Source: Multifurca ochricompacta
Taxonomy: Eukaryota > Basidiomycota > Agaricomycetes > Russulales > Russulaceae
Length of the DNA stretch: 64,000 bases
Assembly: GCA_022496185.1 (NCBI GenBank)
Contig: WTXG01000169.1
Span: forward strand, 1-64,000
Direction: 5' to 3'
This document shows positions 11,711-22,661 of this stretch, one piece after another; position 1 is the stretch's first letter, and each line of letters begins with the position of its first letter. Both the position numbers and the translations under genes were made by a program. The notes below the pieces were generated by a model. It made no database searches. It saw only the letters and a list, made by a program, of their open reading frames with translations, and was not told the DNA's origin.

Positions 11711-13443
11711 TTGGCAAGAGTGTATGTGTTAGCAATGCCAGGATGTCCTGCAGAGGGAAGGTCGTGGTGAAAATGGATCACCCCCTCTTAATGTTGTCGC
11801 CACTGGTGACAATGAGACAGTCCCTGTCCTTCCACCAGAGGCCATCAATCTTCTTTAGATTGTGTGCATCTGCCCATGATTCGCATAACTGCTGATTCAT
11901 GTTCTGCAACACCTGGGCCCATAAATCCATGTTGTGAAGACTGACGACAGCTGCCTTTGTGAAGACCTCTTCGGGGAGTACTGTGATATCACTGTTGTCC
12001 TCCCTGCCATCATTTAAATCCGGTCATCTTGACAGGGCATCTGCACGTGCGTTATGACTTCCTGCAATATGTTTCAGCACAAAATTGTACTCTTCCAGCT
12101 CCAGGACTTCGTGGGCAACCCGTCGACTGATCTTGTGGGGCTCCTTCCAATAGAGTAGGTTGGAGTGGTCGGTATGAATAATAGTTTTATGAGGGGTTCC
12201 TGCTAGATATGGTCGCCAATGTCATACATAGTGCCTTCACAATAGCCAGTAACTCTCTGTCCCAAATATTGTAATTTCGTTCTGCTGACGAGAATGTTTC
12301 TGAGTAGAAGGCAACCAGGTGAAGCAGTCTGGTCGTGTCCCATTGGTTCAGTACAGCACCATTGGCAAAGTGAGACACATCGACTTCCAGTTTGAAAGGT
12401 TTTTCTAAATCTGGCTGTAGTAGAACCAGTTCTGAGCTGATGATATCGCAGATTCATTCAAAGGCATGTTGTTGTTCCTTTGCCCAATGCCATGGCACAT
12501 CTTTCTTTAACAGCTCATTTAGAGGTTGGGCGATCCCTGAGAATCCTTGAACAAAGTGTCGGTAGAAATTGCAGAACCCAACGAAAGATTGCACGTCTTT
12601 GACACACGTGGGTACAGGCCATTCCCGAACTCCTTGGACCTTTACCGGGTCCATTCGCACATGCCCCCCTTCTAGGATAACTCCCAAGTACTCCACGCTT
12701 GGCTGTTCAAATGAACACTTAGTTGGTTTGAGGTATAGGTCATGCTCATGCAAGATGTCCAATACTTGGTGTACCCGTTCTCAATGGTGGGCAAGATCAT
12801 TTGTAGTGGCTACCAGGATATCATCCATGTACAATACCACCTCGCCAGTGAGAATGAGATCACAGAAGATGTGATTCATCATGGATTGAAATGTGGCAGG
12901 CGAATTAGTGAGACTGAAGAACATGACGTTTGGTTCAAAGAGCCCTTGGTTGGTTTTGAACGCCACTTTACACTGGTCCCCTTCCTTAATTCGGACGTTA
13001 TTGTATCCCCAGCAGACATCCATTTTAGAGAACAGGGATTTATCTCACATGGTATCAATGAGCTCTGATATAAGTGGCAGTGGGTAGGCATTCTTCACAG
13101 TGTAGGCATTTATTTGTCGATAATCCTGGACAGGTTGAAGTTTTCCATCTTTCTTCTTGATAAAGAAGAATGGTGATGCATATGGTGACTTTGATGGACA
13201 GATGTATCCTTTCGCCAGATGTTCTTCGAGAAATGCAGTGAGTGCTGTCTGTTCTGCCTGCGACAATGGGTAGATTTTGCAGTCTATTGCCAATGGAGTA
13301 TTGGGTGCAAAGTCAATAGCATGGTCCCATGGTTGTGCAGGCGGGAAGCATTGGGATTCTTCCTCTGAGAATACCTTCCAGTGTCGGTGATACTCTTCTG
13401 GTACCACCTCTTCAAAGGTCTTTTTGGCCTGTCCTTCCACCAC
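11711..13443 (-). pseudogene. Chromovirus G2 RT and RNase H
   Basis: The frame from 13443 (MVEGQAKKTFEEVVPEEYHRHW) enters the RT fingers. At 13333-13335 the codon before PWDHAIDF is CAA, against CGA in G3 and TGA in G5. The palm contains VVLYMDDILVAT (about 12815-12850), so the catalytic YMDD is kept. RNase H begins near 12450 (FANGAVLNQWD) and includes YNIWDRELLAIVKAL. Frame breaks at about 13043, 12780, 12450 and 12190 disable it. Confidence 0.85.
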
Positions 13444-13499
13444 CTTCTGTGCAAGCTCCGATGCCTTGGTAGTGAAGCAGTGACCTGGATCTTTACTCT

Positions 13500-14363
13500 C
13501 TTCTTCTATTCTTCATGCTGCTGAATGTCGAACGGCATAGTCATATCTGATTGACATGATAAGAATGGGATAGAACTCCTGGTCCACGGTCACATCCTGC
13601 CAGTTGATCTTTGGTTCAAACACAGCAAGCCAGGGGTATCCCAGAACGACATCTTCACTGGCTAAGTTGGTAATCAGGAAACGAATAACTTTTGTTACTT
13701 CTCCCACTTGAACATTGAGATTGGTGTACTGTGTAATTTTTCCTGCTTGATTGGCAGTTCCGTCAATATTCCAGATATTCTTTTCTTGGGGGAGTGCCAG
13801 CATTCCCAGTCCCATGGTCCATACCATTCATGGACTGATGAAGTTATCAGTGGCACCTGAGTCAATCAGGATGTCACGATCGGCCGTCCTCTGTGTAGTC
13901 TCGAAATGCACTGGTATTTTCAATGATTTGAAGTGACTAGTATACACAGAGGTTACATGTAATGCTTGTGCCCAGGCCGATGGGGTTGAGCCAATCAAAA
14001 ATCCTTTTTCGCGAATGCCTTCTCTACCAAGATGGCCCGCACTTCTTCGTCTTCCTTCATCATGTTTGCCCATATTTCATGCGCCTTTTCTTCCTTCATT
14101 GGTGTTTTCTTTTTGACGGTTGGTGGGTTATTGTGTATGGGCGCGGTTGTTGCTTCGGCCACTCGCGCCCCCTTCTTAGGGCATTCCTTTGACATATGTC
14201 CTTGTGCTTTACATCGAAAGCACCTTCCTTCCTTCATCAACATCTGCCTTTCATCTTCGGTGAGTGCAACTCATGCTCTGGTCCTGTCAGCGGAGGTATC
14301 CATGGCATTCGGATCCCTCTAACTGGAGTGCACAGGCTTGACCCCAAAGGCGGCCTTCCATTG
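13500..14363 (-). pseudogene. Chromovirus G2 protease and gag C-terminus
   Basis: Reading leftwards on the minus strand, the Gag zinc knuckle CFRCKAQGHMSKECPK is at about 14180-14230. It is followed by a Lys/Glu-rich linker, then the aspartic protease with DILIDSGATDNFISP (about 13830-13875) and VLGYPWLAVFEPKINW. The Arg codon CGA at 13528-13530 (context AVRHSAA) is the undamaged version of the TGA at 15867 in G3. Gag is cut at 14363 by an LTR-A; everything 5' of QWKAAFG is missing. Confidence 0.85.
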
Positions 14364-14946
14364 TGTTACGTCCGGTGCGGGACGTTCCACACGACTGGTG
14401 TGACAGCACGATACTGAGGTTCGGATAAGAGACCAATAAGATCTCTTGGAGTGAAGTGTGATGAGTCAAAGTCAAAGAGGCTGTACTCTAAGACAATGGT
14501 GAGCGAGCGGAGAGTGCCAAAAGCACTGAGACAAGCAGACGTTCAAGAGACAAGGGAGAGTCCAGAAGACTAGCACCGATGTATTCAATAAGTCGAGTCT
14601 GAGCTCTACAGTGTAAACTATAGTCGACTTATATACGTAAGCAGATGGGTGTCTACTGATAAGGATCACAGAGTCAAGTGGGCCCAAATATATGGAAGCG
14701 GAGGGCGTAAAGCCTAGCTTCTACTGATAGGGAATTAAGTAAATGTCCAGTCATATGATAAGGAGATAAGCGATAAGAGAGGATGTCAAATGGCAAACAT
14801 AAGCAAACAAAAGGGTCACAGGGATGGACGGAGAGCACATGACGGATCCCACAATGGAGACGTGATCTGGTAATGAAGTGTAGGCGGTAGCAAGGGGTCG
14901 TCATTGGGCAGGAAAAAGAAAGTAGGAAGAGACGGGGTTCGTAACA
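14364..14946 (-). repeat. LTR-A, minus orientation, at the G2/G3 junction
   Basis: This is a complete 583-bp LTR-A (TGTTACGTCCGG … GGTTCGTAACA). Its reverse complement is almost identical to the plus-strand LTR at 20176-20758. On its left gag runs on the minus strand, on its right gag runs on the plus strand. The flanking 5-mers differ (CATTG on the left, ACATG on the right), so it is not a simple insertion. It probably marks a recombination or inversion breakpoint. Confidence 0.85.
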
Positions 14947-15359
14947 ACATGGGTCGATGCTGCTCGCTGACAGCAACAAGATTACCTCGATTTCCAGATG
15001 CATTTTGGGGTCGACACGAAAAAGGGAAAGACCCGCGACCAGTGGAAGGCCGCCTTTGGAGTCAAACCCGTGCATACTAGTCAGAGGGATCCAAATGCCA
15101 TGGATACCTCTGCGGACAGAACCAGAGCCTGGGTTGCGCTCACGGAGGATGAAAGGCAGACGTTGATGAAAGAAGGGAGATGCTTTCGCTGCAAGGCACA
15201 AGGGCACATGTCCAGAGAATGCCCAAAAAAGGGGGTACAAGTGGCGGAAGCGACAGTTACACCAGTCCATAACAATCCACTGACCGTTGACAAAAAGACA
15301 AAGGAAGAAAAGGTGCAGGAAATATGGGCAAATATGATGAAGGAAAGTGAAGAAGTGTG
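14947..15359 (+). pseudogene. Chromovirus G3 gag C-terminus
   Basis: The frame starts abruptly after the inverted LTR with WVDAAR, a TGA (14966-14968) and QQQDYLDF. It then runs open from 14998 through the zinc knuckle CFRCKAQGHMSRECPK (about 15180-15225). It ends with a Lys-rich tail and a stop at 15358-15360 (EEV, TGA), where the parent frame continued AILVEKAFAKKDF into protease. The N-terminal capsid part is missing. The stop is probably another CGA to TGA change. Confidence 0.8.
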
Positions 15360-15983
15360 AGCCATCCTGGTGGAAAAGGCATTCGCAAAGAAGGATTTTT
15401 GATTGGCTCAAACCCATCGGCCTGGGTGCGAGCATTACATGTAACCTCTGTGTATACTAGTTGCTTCAAATCGTTGAAAATACCAGTACATTTCGAGACT
15501 ACACAGAGAATGGCCGATTGTGACATCCTGATTGACTCAGGAGCTACCGACAATTTCATTAGCCCGCGGATGGTGAAGACCATGGGATTAGGAATGCTGG
15601 CACTCCCCCAGGAGAAGAATATCTGGAATATTGACAGAACTGCCAATTGGGCAGGGAAAATTACACACTACACCGACCTGAATGTCCAGGTAGGGGAGAA
15701 GACAAAGACAATATGCTTCCTAGTCACCAATTTAGGCGGAGAAGACTTAGTTCTGGGATATCCCTGGCTTGCTGCATTTGAACCCAAGATCAACTGGGGT
15801 GATGCAACAATGAGCAAGGACTCCTACCCTGTGCTCATTACATCAATGGGGTATGACTACGCAGCCTGACATTCTGCAGCGACAGCAACAGAAGAGGAGG
15901 ACCCGAGCTGCTGTTTTATTACCAAAGCATCAGAGCTCGCGCAGAAGGCAGTAGAAGGGCATACGGAAAAGACATTTGAAGAA
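15360..15983 (+). pseudogene. Chromovirus G3 aspartic protease
   Basis: The retropepsin-like domain has DILIDSGATDNFISPRMV (about 15523-15572) with the catalytic Asp of DSGA. The flap-side motif LVLGYPWLAAFEPKINW lies at about 15745-15800. A TGA at 15867-15869 interrupts the frame where G2 has CGA (13528-13530) and G5 has CAA (56202-56204). The frame then continues into RT. Apart from that stop the domain is well preserved. Confidence 0.85.
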
Positions 15984-17606
15984 GTGGTACCAGCGGAATA
16001 CCATAGACACTGGAAAGTGTTCTCGGAGGAAGAATCACAACGCTTTCCCCCCACGCGACCATGGGATCATGCCATTGACTTTGTACCTGATACCCCATCA
16101 GCAATCGACTGCAAAATTTACCCATTGTCACAGGCAGAACAGACTGCGCTTACAGCATTCCTGGAAGAACATCTTGCAAAAGGATACATTAGACCGTCAA
16201 AATCACCATATGCATCGCCGTTCTTCTTTATTAAGAAGAAGGACGGCAGACTTCAACCTGTTCAAGATTACCAATGGATAAATGCCTATACTGTGAAAAA
16301 CACCTACCCTTTGCCACTCATTTCGGAACTCATTGACACCATGAGGGATAAATCCTTATTCTCCAAAATGGATGTCCGCTGGGGATACAACAACATTCGG
16401 ATCAAAGATGGGGACCAATGTAAAGCGGCCTTCAAGACCAATCAGGGGCTGTTCGAACCAAACGTTATGTTTTTTGGCCTTACCAACTCACCTGCTACCT
16501 TCCAATCAATGATGAACCATGTCTTCTGCGACCTCATTCTTACTGGCGAAGTAGTGGTTTACATGGATGACATATTAGTTGCCACCATGAATGACCTAAC
16601 CCACCATCGAGAGCGAGTACATCAGGTGTTGGACATCCTTCGCGAACACAATCTGTACCTTAAACCCGCCAAATGCTCATTCGAACAACCAAGTGTAGAG
16701 TACTTGGGAGTTATCCTAGAAGGAGGACAGGTGCGGATGGACCCCGTAAAGGTGCAAGGGATCCGGGAATGGCCAGTGCCTACATGTGTCAAGGATGTGC
16801 GGTCTTTTATTGGTTTCTGTAACTTCTATCGACACTTCGTTCGGGGATTCTCAGGGATCGCCCAACCGCTGAACGGATTACTGAAGAAAGATGTCCCTTG
16901 GCACTGGATGAAGGAGCATCAAACGGCTTTTGAACAAATTCGCGACATCATTGGCTCAGAACCAGTCCTTTTACAACCAGATCTGCAGAAACCCTTCGAA
17001 CTTGAAGTCGACACATCTCACTTCGTGAATGGTGCTGTACTGAATCAACGAGACGTGACGGGACTTCTTCACCCTGTAGCCTTTTATTCGGAAACATTCT
17101 CGCCAGTGGAACAGAATTATGACATTTGGGATAGAGAACTACTGGCCATAGTAAAAGCGTTACAACACTGGCGGCCATACTTAGCAGGGACTTCCTACAA
17201 AACCATCATTCATACTGATCACTCCAACCTGCTCTATTGGAAGGAACCTCACAAAATAAGCCGACAGGTCGCTCGTGAAGTCCTAGAGCTCGAAGAATAC
17301 AATTTTGAACTGAAGCACATTGCTGGAAGTCGTAATGCTCGCGCAGATGCCCTATCAAGACGACCGGATCTGAACAATGGTGCGGAGGATAACAATGATG
17401 TGACAGTACTCCCAGAGGAAGTTTTTACGAGGACAGCTGTTGTCAGTCTTCACGATATGGATCTATGGGCCCAGGTTTCGCAAAACATGAATCAACAGCT
17501 GTGCGAAACATGGGCGGAGGCACATAACCTGAAGAGGATCGACAGCCTCTGGTGGAAGGACGGGGATTGACTCGTTGTCACCGGTGGCGACAACATTAAG
17601 AGGGGG
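15984..17606 (+). CDS. Chromovirus G3 reverse transcriptase and RNase H
   Basis: This is the longest open retroelement frame of the window, 528 codons without a stop up to 17570. It copies element RNA into DNA and removes the RNA strand. The RT fingers begin after [14 protein letters not shown] and include SPYASPFFFIKKKDG. The palm has the catalytic YMDD (16560-16571). The RNase H region begins near FELEVDTSHFVNGAVLN and includes YDIWDRELLAIVKALQHW and HTDHSNLLYW. A single TGA at 17568-17570 (WKDGD, stop, LVVT) ends it. G1 has CGT at this codon, so the change fits CpG decay from CGA or CGT. Integrase continues in frame afterwards. Confidence 0.88.
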
Positions 17607-18890
17607 GTGATCCATTTTCACCACGACCTTCCCTCTGCAGGACACCCAGGCATTGCTAACACCTATGCTCTTGCCAAACGAGACTACTGGTGGCCGAATA
17701 TGAAAAAGGATGTAGAAGAATACGTGAAGGGATGCGCAGACTGCCAGGCTAACAAAGTGAATACGCACCCACACCCACCGGCACCATTCCCAATTACACC
17801 AACGGCTTCACAACCATTCCAGACCATCGCCATGGACTTCATCATTAAACTCCCCACTTCCAGAGGTTTCAACTCAATCCTGACCATCACTGACCATGAT
17901 TGCTCAAAAGCGGCGCTGTTTATACCCTGCAATGAATCCATTACGGCGGAAGGAGTGGCCAAACTCTACCTGGATCACATCTACAGACACTATGGTCTCC
18001 CTGCAAAGATCATCTCAGACCGTGACCCATGCTTCACGTCCGCGTTCGCCAGAGCACTCTGTAAAACGCTGAATATTACCCAAAACATCTCGATGGCATA
18101 CCACCCACAGACAGATGGGCAATCGGAAAGAACAAATCAGTGGCTCGAGCAGTATCTTCAATTTTGGTGTAACGGACGTCAGGACGATTGGGCGGACTGG
18201 CTTGCAACAGCAGAATTTGCACACAACTCCTGGCCCAATGGCACTACAAAACACTCCCCGTTTTCACTTATCATGGGATGGACACCTCGAGCCACATGGA
18301 CAGGAAAATCAGTGAATGTCCCTTCAGCCACGCGGCATATCAGCCAATGGGAAGAGATCAGGAAATCGGCCAATGAAAACCTGTTGAAGGTGCAAAAGAC
18401 CCTGGCAGAGAAGCCGACAAGGTTCACGCCTTATCGGACCAATGACCTGGTATGGTTGGAAGGGAAGAACATTCACACGTCACATCCAACAGCCAAGTTG
18501 GTGCCCCGACGTCACAGACCTTTCAAAATAACAAGGAAGCTGTCAGATGTGTCATATGAACTTGAACTCCCCCCTACATGGCGCATTCATCCGGTCTTCC
18601 ATGCCAGACTGCTCACACCTTATAAGGAAACGCCCCTGCATGGAGAAAACTTCTCAAGACCCCCACCTGACCTTATCGATGGAGAAGAAGAGTGGGAAGT
18701 GGAACGCATTATAGATTCCAAGCAACAAGGCTGAGGGCGCAAATTGTACTACCTAATCAAGTGGAAGGGATTCCCACCCTCTGACAACTCATGGGAACCA
18801 GCCGGAGATATCTTGGCCCCGGTCCTTATTGCGGAGTTCCATACCCGACACCCAGAAGCACCCAAAAACAGTTAAAAGAACAATCCCAGA
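17607..18890 (+). CDS. Chromovirus G3 integrase with chromodomain
   Basis: The HHCC zinc finger lies in the first 60 codons (HHDLPSAGHPG … VKGCADCQANK). The D,D35E core follows: first Asp in AMDFIIKLP, second in ISDRDPCFTS, Glu in YHPQTDGQSERTNQW. The GPY/F-like module holds PPTWRIHPVFHARLLTPYKE. A TGA at 18732-18734 precedes the chromodomain YYLIKWKGFPPSDNSWEPAG (about 18745-18810). G1 and G2 carry Arg there (KGRGCKLHY). A chromodomain at the integrase C-terminus is the hallmark of chromoviruses and targets insertion by binding methylated histone tails. With two stops repaired the pol would be complete, but the copy lacks its 5' end. Confidence 0.88.
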
Positions 18891-18911
18891 CTCTCTTGGA
18901 TTCCCCAGTAT

Positions 18912-20144
18912 ATGCTACCCCAGCGAATTACTACCACAGAACAATCCATTATGTCTTTCATCGCCGCCTCTGCTGCCATCGACGCTTTCGCTTCTCCCAT
19001 GACTGTCGTCAAAAACTTCCCGTCTGCTCACCCGTCCACTTGTCCCTCCTCCCCCATCGATTATGAAGCTGCGGAGGCCCGCGTCAAGAATCAATCCCCA
19101 AACCCAGATGACGATTTTACTCACTGCGAAGACCCCCATCCCAACAACCTGCTCAACGGAGAGATCGACAATGAAGCCCCTGAGTTCCCTTTCATTCCCA
19201 ACAACCCCAATTCCTCAATGTATTTCCCCTTAGAAATCACCATGGCTGACGGATCTATGGCCATCGCAAAATACATCTACTATACCAATGGAGGAATGGA
19301 CGTGGTGGGATGTATGAAGAAGGGTGGGCCGGTCTACGGGGCTCCCATTTATCTGGAAGAAAGGTACACGGGTCGACTTCATCACACACTGACTGATGAG
19401 CAGTTGGGCCACCTTGCCGCGGAGGATTGCCACGCCTTTGCGATCGACGAAGTAATGAATGATATGAGGCTCCCGCACCTGAAGGCAGAAGTCATGAGGC
19501 TGAGGAAGAACATCACGTTGCGAAGAACATTGAACCAGCAATACAAAGAGCATGCGAAGATGATGGCTAGGTTGATGAATGGAATGTTCCAGTTGGAACA
19601 GGAGATTGTTGAGATCAGGAAGAGGTTGGAGAAGGGAGATGCATACCAGACAATCGCTGAAAGGTACGCCGACACTTATGCGCGACCCCTCCCCCCTTGA
19701 ACCTTGGGCGCGGCTCCGATGCTGCTGCCAAATCGACTCGAGATGCCGCGCCTACACAAAAATCCCTGTGGAGAGACTTGCTGGCATTGCGACAGCAAGT
19801 ACCACATCAGCTGGAACTGCCCACTCAATCACAAGTGGTGTCGCCACTGCCGTAGCAACCTCCATTGGAGCCAACACTGCATCTTCCGATGAGTAGGGGT
19901 GGCCCCGATGATCACCAACCTGTTGGGCTGGTGTGGCAAGTGCCTTCGTCACAATGCCAGGAATAAAGAGATCAACTGCCCCATCTACGACTTATGCCGT
20001 GCTTGTGGTCAGCGCGGTCCGTATGGGTTTCTTTGTACCCACGCGTGTCCGCAGGAGTTGGAATTGTACAGCACGGATGATCGTAATGTAGCCGACGATT
20101 ACCTGGAGTTGGTACAGGATGATGATGGTATGAGTTGTTTCTAG
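18912..20144 (+). CDS. ORF3 of chromovirus G3 (best-preserved copy)
   Basis: This conserved third ORF lies about 25 bp downstream of the chromodomain. It starts MLPQRITTTEQSIMSF and would be about 410 codons long if the TGA at 19698-19700 and a second TGA near 19890 are read as the ancestral sense codons. The N-terminal 260 codons match no family I know and contain a Pro/Asp-rich stretch, MYFPLEITMADG, GGMDVVGCMKKGGPVYGAP and a charged helix-prone segment at codons 195-250. The C-terminal region holds CWHCDSKYHISWNC and CRHCRSNLHWSQHC, both exact CX2CX4HX4C knuckles. A wider C/C/H/C set (CGKCLRHNARNKEINC) and a final Cys-rich motif (CRACGQRGPYGF) follow. A nucleic-acid-binding accessory role is inferred. 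The polypurine tract (agaagagggggtga) follows the stop. Confidence 0.75.
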
Positions 20145-20175
20145 CCGGGACTGCTAGAACCAGAAGAGGGGGTGA

Positions 20176-20758
20176 TGTTACGAACCCTGTCTCTTCCTAC
20201 TTTCTTTTTCCTGCCCAATGACGACCCCTTGCTACTGCCTACACTTCATTACCAGATCACATCTCCATCGTGGGATCCGTCATGTGCTCTCCGTCCATCC
20301 CTGTGACCCTTTTGTTTGCTTATGTTTGCCATTTGACATCCTCTCTTATTGCTTATCTCCTTATCATATGACCAGACATTTACTTAATTCCCTATCAGTA
20401 GAAGCTAGGCTTTACACCCTCCACTTCTGTATATTTGGGCCCACTTGACTCCGTGATCCTTATCAGTAGACGCCCATCTGCTTACATATATAAGTTGACT
20501 ATAGTTTACACTGTAGAGCTCAGACTTGACTTATTGAATACATTGGTGCTAGTCTTCTGGACTCTCCCTTGTCTCTTGAACATCTGCTTGTCTCAGTGCT
20601 TTTGGCACTCTCCGCTCGCTCACCATTGTCTTAGAGTACAGCCTCTTTGACTTTGACTCGTCACACTTCACTCCAAGAGATCTTATTGGTCTCTTATCCG
20701 AACCTCAGTATCGTGCTGTCACACCAGTCGTGTGGAACATCCCGCACCGGACGTAACA
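20176..20758 (+). repeat. 3' LTR-A of chromovirus G3
   Basis: A 583-bp LTR starting TGTTACGAACCC and ending ACCGGACGTAACA. It carries a TATA-like element (catatataag near 20489) and the AGACTTGACTTA version of the presumed RNA start about 34 bp further on. It is near-identical to the inverted LTR at 14364-14946, with visible differences mostly C/T or G/A at CpG. Confidence 0.87.
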
Positions 20759-20833
20759 CCTGGGCCATCCCAGACCAAGGAGATACACAACGCGTTCATT
20801 TATGGCTGCTTAAGATCCCTCAATGACTCTTGT
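20759..20833. repeat. Short interspersed repeat, left copy
   Basis: The segment (GGGCCATCCCAGACC … GGATCCCTCAAT-like) recurs at about 21735-21840, where it reads through to the same downstream sequence. The left copy is split from its continuation (21446 onward) by the solo LTR-C at 20834. No coding potential is seen. Confidence 0.5.
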
Positions 20834-21440
20834 TGTCACAGCCAGGTGTCTGCTGCGTCCAGTCACGTTTTCGATGTCTGAAGGCCCTCAAGATGCGGGG
20901 CGCACTCAAGATTCAAGGTCTAACAGAGAAGGCCTAGTTTAGTTCAAAGTTTCAAGTGCCCACGATGTTATGGAGGGGGCGCGTGCAGGAAACGAAGTCG
21001 AAAGCAGCAGCAATCAGCCCTGCAGAGTTACTGGGAAGAAGCCTCCTCAAGCTGCTACTCAGGGAGTTCAAGTGGATCTTAGTGAAGTCGAATACACCTG
21101 TATTAGATACAAGAGAACAGACTTAAAGTCTGTCTCAGTTAATCTAGTAGCTTAAATACATCCTGAGTGAGGTACAATCAGTAAATATAAGCTAATCAGA
21201 AGGTTCCAGTAAGTATCCAGATAATCAGATGCTCCAGGGGTTAGGCCCTGAAATAAGATGGAAATTAGTAAGAGGGGTTGCACCCTCTGTAGCACAAGCG
21301 TGGTGTGCAGTTAAACAATCAGATCATAAGAATTATCAGCCCTCTAGTCACATAACTCGAAACCGAACGCGCGCGCGCGCGACTCGAAAAACGTCACGTT
21401 TGGTCACAAAACCTGTCACAAGTCATCGGAAACCGTCACA
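20834..21440 (+). repeat. Solo LTR-C (divergent, 607 bp)
   Basis: It begins TGTCACAGCC and ends GGAAACCGTCACA, flanked by the TSD CTTGT at 20829-20833 and 21441-21445. It is related to the LTR-C copies at 27445 and 44169. It contains a (CG)7 run at 21368-21381, which is striking in a sequence environment otherwise depleted of CpG. Confidence 0.8.
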
Positions 21441-21445
21441 CTTGT

Positions 21446-21877
21446 TTTATGCTCAGAAGATTAAGATAATTTATTATTCCATTTTTATTTTATTATTCTG
21501 GTCAATTTTATACAAGCACAACTAAAATCCACCCCAATATACAGAGATGATTAGATAGGATGTAATAGAACATTGAATGAAAAGCCTGTCAGATAACCAC
21601 ACAGAATGCAAAAATAATTGACAAATGCATAGTGATTTGCAGGGGTAACCCCTGGATATTTGTTTTGATACCCAGGTTACCCATAAAATGAAACGTGTGC
21701 AAGTTCTTTGGTTGCATCGTGCATTTCGGACAATTGGCCCAGACCATCCCAGTCTGGGAGATATGCACTTGGATACAATGCATTCATTTGTGGCTACTCA
21801 GGATCCCTCAATAATTGCTGATTTATGTTCAGAAGATTAATTTGATTCTTTATTTACATTCTTATTTTATTTCATTT
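21446..21877. repeat. Repeat-derived AT-rich spacer
   Basis: No gene is seen. About 21735-21877 repeats 20759-20833 plus 21446-21500, a direct duplication of roughly 130 bp. The segment near 21575-21610 (AAAAGCCTGTCAGATAACCACACAGAATG) resembles the 5' flank of the hAT gene near 25896-25925, which suggests both derive from hAT-family ends. Confidence 0.45.
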
Positions 21878-22241
21878 TGTGGAACAGGCATGGTGCAGGC
21901 TTGTACTTTAGATACTACTTTACCACTATCTTATCTCACCTTGTTAGCTGCAAGGCTTAGATGCTTTCAATAGAGTGATAGCAACTACTTTATTACAGTA
22001 GTTATACAGTGTTTATATACATTCTATGTACTATATCAGCTACTAGATTAAACGAACACATAATCTCGTTATCTTGTTTAATGATGTGATTTGATCATAT
22101 GTCAGATCTTAGATGTATATCCTAAGTATCTAATTAATTTGTGAATGCATTTTTGATCTCATTACTTGTGTTATCTACACATGATCACAATCATGTCAGA
22201 CCACTATCTTGGAACCTCTGTACCAGTATCTTGGTTCAACA
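21878..22241 (-). repeat. Solo LTR-I
   Basis: This 364-bp element has the TSD CATTT at 21873-21877 and 22242-22246. The plus-strand left end is TGTGGAACAGG and the right end GGTTCAACA. The other copy (51206-51454) is inverted relative to it, so which strand is the coding strand is not fixed. A segment near 22105-22165 is, as reverse complement, the source unit of the minisatellite at 54629-55020. Confidence 0.8.
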
Positions 22242-22246
22242 CATTT

Positions 22247-22661
22247 CATACAAGCACGACTGTTCTGTGCATTTCTGAGCATTTTGGATAACCAGCCCAA
22301 CCAGACCTGAGGAGATAAGATTGCATGACTGTTCTGCATTTTCGGCATACAGTTCCACTTCTTTCATGCGTGCGCCCCTTTGCCTTGCATTTCATTCTGA
22401 ATGACTTGTAGTGTACAATGACCATAACTTTGAATCAATTATCCAGTTTGATTCCCTTCCATCCAACTGTCTGCATTGACTCAGATCTCAAATTGAATTT
22501 ACTCTTATCCATGCTCACTCTGCTCTACAAGTCAATCTTCATGCTATTGCCAACTGCAAATCCAGCCTACATTATACTGGACTAACACCAGTACCCTCTC
22601 ACCCACTTTTTCCATATGATAAGTATAAGTAGTTACTGATTATACTAGTAAATAATGCCAG
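22247..22661. other. Non-coding stretch left of the hAT gene
   Basis: I see no open frame or RNA gene. The stretch continues the repeat interrupted at 21878 (TTTCATACAAGCACGAC matches 21506-21524) and then reaches the presumed 3' flank of the hAT transposase. Confidence 0.4.

Noticed and set aside
18912..20144. ORF3 as a retroviral-type envelope gene
   Set aside because: No signal peptide, furin-like site or membrane-spanning segment is visible. The Cys pattern is that of zinc knuckles, not of an envelope ectodomain.
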